The translations under genes and the position numbers were made by a program. Under the pieces are notes generated by a model that worked only from the letters and a program-made list of their open reading frames with translations, ran no database searches and was not told the DNA's origin. Shown piece by piece: positions 56,626 through 64,000 of a stretch of 64,000 nucleotides of DNA. The first letter of the stretch is position 1; each line of letters begins with the position of its first letter. The DNA is from Triglochin maritima (taxonomy: Eukaryota > Streptophyta > Magnoliopsida > Alismatales > Juncaginaceae), in the NCBI GenBank assembly GCA_963682175.1, contig OY821791.1:30812326-30876325 (forward strand), in the 5' to 3' direction.

Positions 56626-58251
56626 TCCAATGCTAACAGAAACATGAAACTTCTTTTTGCTGAATATAAGCCGTGACTTTAAAAACATTAATAAAAGATC
56701 TCTACTAAATTCTTTTGCATATAAGATAAACTATTGTGTAGATAATTTTGGCAATCAATTTAAGTGAAATGGTAAAACCAAGAAAAATGGTATAAAAAAA
56801 GGAGAAAACTAACCATAGACTGTCTTGAAACGGTAGTGGGACAGGAGCTCCTTCGCAAGCTCACCTTAGAGAACCTCATAATCCTCTCTGAAGGCAACGT
56901 AGGAAGGTATAAATCTTTTTCCTTGCTCGCTAAGAACGATCTTTGCATCTCTATTTTCCCACACAGCCGCACAAGAGTTGGCTTTGCTAAGGTCGACCAC
57001 TATCACCGGCTCATAAGCTATTTCTACACTTCCGCTTGCATCGTCCTCTACTTTGTCTTCCAAATTTACAAACATCATAAAGTCAATTTTTTTAGGATTA
57101 GGAGTTGGTAGAATATAGTCTGTACTATAGTAGAGTAGTTAGTTTGCATGCATCATGACGGGCAAATCCGCTGCTAAGTTAGGTCACAACGCATACTTTC
57201 TTCTGATATTTGAAACAATCTCTTGAAGACATAATAAGTCAATGTAAACATCTTCCATTGTTAACTAATAATTGTTTATTAAAGTCTAATATCATGCGCA
57301 AGAGTTGCCAAATTTAAGAGTACACAAATATATGATAATTATGTAACGTGTCATGGAAAAGAAAATTATTTGTGTCGACAAAGTTTTAACTAAATTTTGA
57401 ACTATAATTTACATGAAAAATAATTATTACCTCTAAACTTCTCAAACCTATTTGTTTAGAGTTGTAATTTCATTACAAACACATGACATCAGTGAAGACA
57501 CAGCAAGTAGAAGTTTGTCATCAAGGATCGTTTTTGTCCAGATCACAACTAAATTAATTATTTAGTCGACAAAAAAGGATGTGGATAATTGACATTGTTT
57601 ATACTAATTTATACTACAATGATTACACTACAATTAAATAAACACAACCTAATTAACACCTAAAACTTGAGAATTATGGATTAGACATGGATTAAGATGA
57701 TTTGTGTAGTTATATACCATCAAACACTAGTGGTGTTTCCACTTCACAATAGCATGTAAGATATCAATTATATATGGGCAAAACCTCATAAAATATTAGC
57801 ATTTAATTGAAGTTATTGAGATGAGGTCATGAAATGTGTCAATTTAATTAGCTATAAACATATATATATATATAACCAATCATTAACATCGAACAAGCTT
57901 ACTTAACAACATTTAAGGCAATACACCGACATGTAAGCATTAAGTGTACATGCAAGCCAAGATATTTTATCAAGAACCTGGTAGGTATATATCTGCTTGA
58001 AAGAAATAGATCTACAAGTCAAAATCTTAATTCTCGCATTCAAAATAGAAATAACCACTCACTACCACCATTAATCTTTCCTAACGTCACCCCCACTTTC
58101 TAAGTAGTTGAGTAGCCACACCTTAACATGACAACAATTAGACGAAATAAGTAAAGATGGAAAAGTTTATTATAAGCTAGAAGTTACCTATCGAAGGACA
58201 AAAGACAACCAAATTAAGAATAAAAAGGACACACCATATTTGAGGACTTCA
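56626..58251. repeat. Tandem duplication unit 2
   Basis: Second copy of the HSP70 exon-1 region, lacking both MITEs. Its right edge coincides with the CACTA element at 58,252. Confidence 0.85.
56814..57078 (-). pseudogene. HSP70 exon 1 (unit 2), decayed
   Basis: Reads MFVNLEDKVEDDASGSVEIA, then VIVVDLSKANSCAAVWENRD, where the glycine of the phosphate loop is lost, then FIPSYVAFREDYEVL and an in-frame stop before ELLSHYRFKTVYG and the donor. It has no downstream exons of its own. Confidence 0.85.
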
Positions 58252-59559
58252 CACTGCTGGAAAATATTGAAATCACGTCGGTTGTACTGTTCTAATATAC
58301 CGATGTCATAAAAGGCAGACGTAAAAGGGAGGAAAATATAATGTCGGTTCCATAACATACGTGATACACTTGCATATCACGTCGGTTCTTGGATAACCTA
58401 CGTGATATACCCCATATTTATCACATAAATGTGGGGTATATAACATCGGTTCCTAGGAGAACCGACGTGATATGCAAGTGTATCACGTGATATATGGCTG
58501 TTCAGAAGAAGAAGAAAATTATTTGTTATAAATCTACTATTATGTCCCTGCCCTAAACCCATTCACAATCGCATCACATTCACGCAATCACAATCACATA
58601 CTCAATGTAATATAAGGGTCGACACTCAAGTTTTTAAATCACAATCACAATTCATTTTAACATTCAAACTAACATTCAATGTCTTCGATTTCCTTTCGAG
58701 CAAACTAACTAGTTAACATTCAATGTATCGAGCAAACTAACAAGTTAACAATCAATATATCGAGGAAACTAACAAGTTAACAAATATCGAGTTAACTACC
58801 ATTAATGTCATCAACTTAGAAGCATACATGTAATGAAAAAGGAAGCCCATCTCTCACTTGTGTAGTGGAGCTCTTCCTGTGAAAATGCTTCAAGAGTTGG
58901 TCCAAAGATCTACAAATTAAACAAAGAATTACATAAACGTACACCTTTATCAAAATAAGATATATTACTTCAATGTAGTGTAGAAACTATATATTACCTC
59001 GGGTAATATATAGTGGAAAAAAGGGGATAACGTCGGATATTAATGTTGTAAAAAACGTTGGGTTGACCAGCTTAGTTGACCAACGTAATAGGTGGGAGAC
59101 GTTATACGGGAGTACTATTTCACGTCGTTCTAAAATCCGATGTGATAGTGGGGTCTACCATGTCGGTTGCATAGAAAAACGATGTGATAGGTGGGAGACG
59201 TTATAAAGGGGTATAACGTTGGATATTAACATGGTAAAAAAGTTGGATTAACCAGCTTAGTTGACCGACGTGATAGGTGGGAGACGTTATACGGGAGTAC
59301 TATACGACAGTAGTAGGTATTTTTTATTTTTGGTTTTTGTACCCTACAACGTTGATTTTCTAGAAAACCGACGTGCTAGGGTGTTTTTTTATTTTTATTT
59401 TTTAAATTTAACATCTGTAATTCACATTCAATCTCTGCAACATTCATATTCAATTCAGCAATTTTCAAATTCACATGCATTTCTTGCAACATTCGTTCAA
59501 ACAATACACAAAGAGATACATCTAATAAGGCAACAAATAAAAAAACTTCTTATATATGG

Positions 59560-60420
59560 ATCAGTTTTTTAAGTCAATCTACAAAAAATAATGAAAGAAT
59601 GTTTCCTTTCCATCAAGAGATCAACCACACTGATCCACAGCTTGTATACTACCATGACACTGCAAGAAAAGTAATAAAAGGAAGAATGTGAGAGACTATA
59701 TGTGGTGTACTCGGGTTGGCCTTTGATTCTCATCACGTGATCTCCATAAACAAACATCTCAATCCCTGTCTTCTCCAACCACGCCACCACCTCTGCTCCT
59801 TGAGGATACATGCATTCTGATAACCATTTGAGGAGTAAATTTTTGAATCAAATATTGACATCAATGAACTTACATTTGAGGAGTCAACCATGAATTGTGG
59901 TGGAATGGACACCTCCTCAAATTATTGCTTTAGAACACAACCTTCCTTCCCACGAAGTTGAACGCGCAAGACAGGAAATTAGTTCTGCCAAGATCTACCG
60001 CATAAACACTAGATCAAAGACCAACCATCGTAACTAATCACACAAACTAAAAACGTCAAAATTTCTTCCAAATTGAAATCCACAGTAAAAAATCAGAATC
60101 GAACCCCCACCTGGATGTACGGATTCGACTCCACTGGATCGGTCTTTAAGGTCTCCATTTTCTCGACTCCAGCTCGGTCGGTCGTCGGGAAGGGATGGTG
60201 GGGTCAGGGTTTGGAGGCGGAGGAGTGGATTCGGAAGAGGGTTTGGGTGGAATGTTGAGGTCGGGATTTGGAGGCGAAGGAGTGGATTCCGACGAGGGTT
60301 AGGGTGGGACGTTGGAGTTGGGGGGAACGTGGGATCGCGAGGTCGGAAGCGGATAGGAAGTGAAGAAGGAAAGGGATCTCTCACCCATCTCTACTTTTGG
60401 ATGGGAAGGTCGATGTGGTT
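59560..60420 (-). other. Possible captured gene fragment, unidentified
   Basis: A GC-richer, CpG-containing block inside the CACTA element. On the minus strand METLKTDPVESNPYIQ ends at CAG|GTGGGG (about 60,116), with a CT-rich leader upstream. Further downstream come VDLGRTNFLSCAFNFVGRK and, at 59,690-59,811, YPQGAEVVAWLEKTGIEMFV and YGDHVMRIKGQPEYTTY. These look like exons but I do not recognise the family, and no continuous reading was built. Confidence 0.35.
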
Positions 60421-60603
60421 GGGGAGAGGTAGGAGGCTAGGGTTTATGTTTGTTGATTTCCGGATTAGGAGAATTTCAATTTGGTTTACGTAGCTATACC
60501 AAACAAAAAATTCAACCCTTCCACATCAGACTATTTAAAGGTCAACGTGGAATACCCCCTACCACGTCGGATTTTGTAAAACCGATGTGGTAGGGTTTTA
60601 CTT

Positions 60604-60606
<3 letters not shown>

Positions 60607-60663
<57 letters not shown>
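60607..60663. repeat. (AT)n microsatellite
   Basis: An uninterrupted AT run of about 57 bp between two subterminal repeats of the CACTA element. Confidence 0.95.
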
Positions 60664-60672
<9 letters not shown>

Positions 60673-61613
60673 AATAGCACCTATCTTGACAATAATAATC
60701 AACTGATTTTGGGGAACAACACATATCCAGGGAATTTAGGGAATATTGGCATTTTATCAACAAAACCACATTTTCCACATATAGTTTCTCCGGATCTCAT
60801 CTATTGCATCATCACATATTTCCAAAATTTAAAAAGTCCCCCTACCACATCGGATTTCCGAAAACCGACATGGTAGGCTTTTAATTTTTAACAAAAATAT
60901 GATGTGGTTTTGTTTAAATTTTAGTTATTGTGATAAGCATTAAAACTTTTACTGTTTCTTCTCATTGTACACCTCTTATGAATAAGCAAGGTAGTTGCCT
61001 TCGATTATCTCTTGATTTCTATTAAGAATTATTATGGACTAAGTGTTTTATTGTACCATGTGCTCCTACGGAAGTTCCAGATCACGCGCAATCTTTCTCT
61101 TGATGGAGTTGTTGATTTCTTGAACTCTAAAAATATGATTGATGTTGGGCCACTTGATTTGATCAATGATGAAGATAGTGATGTTGAGATTGGTGTAGTT
61201 TAGCAAACAAGATAGAAACTGGAATCCAATTTACTGTGAAGTAAGACCCCCTATCACATCGGTTTTCCGAAAACCGATGTGGTAGAGTTTTAATTTTAAA
61301 GAAAAATATTAAAAAGATATCCTACCACGTTGAATTTCCTAAAACCGACGCGGTAGGGTTTTAATTTTAAAAATATATATTAAAAAGACACCTTACCACA
61401 TCGATTTTCGAAAAACCAACGTGGTAGGGTTTTCATTTCAAAAAATATATATATTAAAAAGACACCCTACCACGTCGGTGTTGATAAAACCGACGTGGTA
61501 GGAGTGTCTTCCACGTCGGTTAACTAAAACTGACGTTTTAGGGTGTCTTCCACGTCGGTTTGTAATTAGCCGACGTGGTAGAGATGACGTGGTAGGCTAA
61601 CTTTCCAGCAGTG

Positions 61614-62740
61614 TTTGTTCCATTTATATCTCATGACATAGTACCCGCACTCTGTATTTCTAGTTTGTTTATGATACTAAAATTAAGACAAAATGTAAAT
61701 TACTAAGCAACGAAATTAATTGAAAATATAGTGCTCATTGTTTCATAACTAATTTATTTACCCTACCTTCATAGGATACCACATTGTCTTCTTTTTTTGG
61801 CTTTTGTTTCGTCCCAATTGTATATATATATATATATATAATAGCTCTACAGAAAAGGCAAATTATCAAATTTGTTATAAAATCTAACAACCTATGACGT
61901 ATTTTCATGTTTTAAAATAGTAATATAATAGAACTTACAATTGCACCAAGTCCTTCAAATCTTTCCTCAGTTTGTTGGAAGCTAAAGGATCGAACCTATA
62001 TCCAGTATTTGTATCGGGACAAATAACAGCTAACATCCAATGATCACTAGACAACATTCATTTAAAAAAAACATAAGTAATTCATTTTATTACTACATAT
62101 ATTATATAAAATAAGTAAAAACGTACCTCTCCCAATACGGTGCATGATAATACATTTTGTTCCCCTCAGCCATCACATTCGCAATTTTTTACGATCGACT
62201 GTCGTCACTTTTTCGTTCGGGACGGTTGAGTAATGTTGGACACAAATATCTAAAGCTCTTTTCCTTAGGCATTTGGTAAAGAGACCTATATATCACAATC
62301 AATAAACATGATTTAAATTTCAAGCATAAAACATAAACAAATATCGAGAAAAATAACATATATAAAAATGACTTACTTTATATGAACTTCAACAATTGAT
62401 ATACATAATCTTTCCATCTTCATAAATTGCATGACATCACCAAAGATAACAAACAATTTCGGTTCTAAGACGTCTTCCAACGTGTAGCCTACGATTTCTT
62501 TATCCAAAGCAGTCATCACAGCATCGTCGTCGGTTTTATATTTTACAATATTATATAACATTAAACAATTCTTACGCAACACATTTTCATCAAACCCAGT
62601 AGATTTTTTGGATTCGTTGGATGGTGGAGTCAACCTTAAACATAAAAATATACATTGTTAGAATATTTCTACTTAAACAATTTGTATGATGATTAAAAAT
62701 GTATATTAATACTAAAGAGTTACCTTCTTTTTCTCTTTTG
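61614..62740 (-). pseudogene. CACTA C48 protease fragment
   Basis: Minus-strand exons: 62,373 up to about 62,633 (LEDVLEPKLFVIFGDVMQFM, LCISIVEVHIK), about 62,127-62,290 (GNKMYYHAPYWER, donor GTACG) and 61,939-62,046 (DHWMLAVICPDTNTGYRFDP), each matching an exon of the gene at 27.05-27.63 kb with the same intron positions. The catalytic-Cys exons are missing: the neighbouring CACTA element begins at 61,613. A stop lies in the middle exon. Confidence 0.8.
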
Positions 62741-62749
62741 GTTTTACCA

Positions 62750-63495
62750 AATAACATGGTCATTCCAATACGTGTCCTTCAACGTCCCCAATAGTATAAA
62801 CTTCAAATTCCAGTATTGGCAAAAATGCATCACATTCGACCGGAACATCTAGAGTCACTACTACATCATTTGATCCGATTTGTGCCCCTTTGTGCGTCTT
62901 CAACGTATATACCTTACCATAAGCTACAAGTCGCAAATCGAGATGATTTAAAAAAAGTCAACGTTCGCGACCATCCTGTAAATATATTTACTAAAGTTCA
63001 GCTCCCATATTTCTTCAATCTGACCATAATAAGACATATTGGCATATATGGTATTTCTATCTTTCAAACTAGAGATGTGCAACGATTTAGCTACCAAAGT
63101 GACCCCACTATTCTGCATTGTGTTTTTCTTGTCCTCTAGTTTGGTATAAAAAGAAAACTCATTTGTATCATAACCATTATAAGATGTAACTAGAGGATTT
63201 GATAGGTATACCAACCATTTTAAATTTTCAGAAAAATTACGGTTGTACACAGTTTCCCTGAACCAATCAACGAAAGCCTTATTGTGAGCACTAATTACTT
63301 GTTGATCAGTCCATGAAGGATGTTTTTCCTCACTATGTTCACATACTCATCCAAATAAGGTTGGTCTTCCTCAGAATTGCACAACACATAGAAATATGCT
63401 TTCAAGAGATCCTCACTTTTCGGACTTATCATCTTCGGACTACGCGTACATTTCCCTTCAATTCTATCTTCATGTCGGTTCTTAGGAAGTCCCAC
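62750..63495 (-). pseudogene. CACTA transposase C-terminal DUF4216 region
   Basis: Reads GLPKNRHEDRIEGKCTRSPK, DLLKAYFYVLCNSEEDQPYL, then NPLVTSYNGYDTNEFSFYTK, NSGVTLVAKSLHISSLKDRN and YYGQIEEIWELNF, the order found between TNP2 and the end of plant CACTA proteins. Stops lie at about 63,295 and 62,948. It is upstream of, and in the same orientation as, the C48 fragment, and is truncated at 63,495 by the TRIM element. Confidence 0.85.
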
Positions 63496-64000
63496 TATAA
63501 CACCCCCAAGTTTAGTCCCACATTGCCTAACATGAGAATGTTGGAGTGAGATATAATGACATGAGTCCACTACCATAACACTTACCAACTTTAGTTTTGT
63601 GGAAATCGGTGGGTGTTGTGGGTCATTGGGCGTATGGGTGACGGACCGGGACCCGGCCCACTGTGGACTTGAGGACGGGACGTTACAAATGATATGAGAG
63701 TCTGAATCAGCCGGAATTGTGGGAACTAAGTGCTACACCAAAAAGGGTGGGAGCCACCTCTAGAATACCAGAACGCCTGGTGAATGAGTGGCTTGACCCT
63801 AACGACGACGTCAGGTGCTCAAGTAGGGTAGGTTGTAACACCCCAAGTTTAATCCCGCATTGCCTAACATGAGAATGTTGGAGTGAGATGTAATGATATG
63901 AGTCTACTACCATAATACTTACTAACTTAATTTTTGTGGCAATAGGTGGGTGTTGTGGGCCAGTGGGCAAATGGGTGAAGGACCGGGATCCGGGCTCAGT
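63496..64000 (+). mobile_element. TRIM miniature retrotransposon, cut by window end
   Basis: LTR 1 at 63,496-63,687 starts TATAACACCCCCAAG and ends GACGTTACA. A second copy starts TGTAACACCCCAAG at 63,834 and runs to the window end. Two bases after LTR 1 is TGATATGAGAGTC, 10 of 13 matching the tRNA-Met-type primer site TGGTATCAGAGCC. AGTAGGGTAGGT before LTR 2 may be the polypurine tract. The interior is only 146 bp and non-coding, as in TRIM elements. Confidence 0.8.

Larger units (their letters stand above)
58252..61613. mobile_element. CACTA-type element, 3.4 kb
   Basis: The left end CACTGCTGGAAAA and the reversed right end CACTGCTGGAAAG are terminal inverted repeats. Subterminal zones are dense with CACGTCGGTT / CCGACGTG(A/G)TA repeats in both orientations (58,270-58,500, 59,030-59,390, 60,540-60,600, 61,240-61,590). 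No TNP2 transposase is present. The flanking triplets (TCA left, TTT right) do not match, so the target duplication is lost or the right flank was rearranged. Confidence 0.82.

Noticed and set aside
60034..60384. 116-codon Pro-rich minus frame
   Set aside because: Repetitive CT-rich leader; only the short METLKTDPV exon at its end looks gene-like, and that is listed as uncertain.
58249..61616. Target duplication for the second CACTA element
   Set aside because: Flanking triplets are TCA and TTT; they do not match.

Overview
This window looks like nuclear DNA of a flowering plant, probably a eudicot; I cannot name the species. Grounds: AT-rich intergenic DNA, GT-AG introns, plant-only transposon domains (FAR1, plant mobile domain, DUF4216, Transposase_24, Athila-type gag) and a plant tRNA-Asp primer-binding site. 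I see no intact ordinary host gene and no RNA gene. Almost everything is a nested pile of transposable elements. The only host-type gene is a dismembered HSP70 pseudogene on the minus strand, about 34.7-57.1 kb.

Layout. 0-4.3 kb: intergenic DNA with a Harbinger-like MITE (2,008-3,108). 4.3-8.1 kb: a FAR1-type Mutator-like (MULE) transposase pseudogene on + with an antisense Ulp1/C48 protease fragment. 8.1-17.2 kb: an old Athila-like LTR element on the minus strand with gag and protease but no RT or integrase. 17.2-18.5 kb: CACTA remnants. 18.5-22.8 kb: a second MULE with transposase on + and an antisense plant-mobile-domain (PMD) gene. 24.3-25.1 kb: a Ty3 reverse transcriptase relic. 25,635-28,833: a complete CACTA-type element (TSD ATA) carrying a multi-exon C48 protease-like gene. 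29.1-33.6 kb: a rearranged chain of Athila-like LTRs.

34.7-58.2 kb is the HSP70 ruin. Exon 1 (54,260-54,509) is followed by an intron now about 12.9 kb long. That intron holds a repeated TGTAAC-type element (42,037-53,900), itself split by a young full-length gag-only LTR element (43,409-50,722, TSD TCAAA). The next exon is split by a PIF/Harbinger element (38,469-40,888, TSD TTA) with an intact Myb/SANT-like ORF1. Further downstream a solo LTR (36,373-37,880, TSD ATGAA) separates the C-terminal exons, which are themselves duplicated. Upstream, exon 1 and its flank are tandemly duplicated, and one copy carries two hAT-type MITEs with 8-bp TSDs and visible empty sites in the other copy.

58.3-64 kb: a CACTA-type element (58,252-61,613) beside an older CACTA remnant (DUF4216 plus C48), ending at a TRIM miniature retrotransposon cut by the window end.

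The recurring theme is accessory protein domains on DNA transposons (Ulp1/C48 three times, PMD once, Myb-like ORF1 once) and non-autonomous gag-only LTR elements. The most unusual structural signals are repeated hairpin units with covarying stems in the minus-strand LTRs, and a doubled GACCGCCAATTGGCGGTC-type palindrome in both U3 and the leader of the LTR family.
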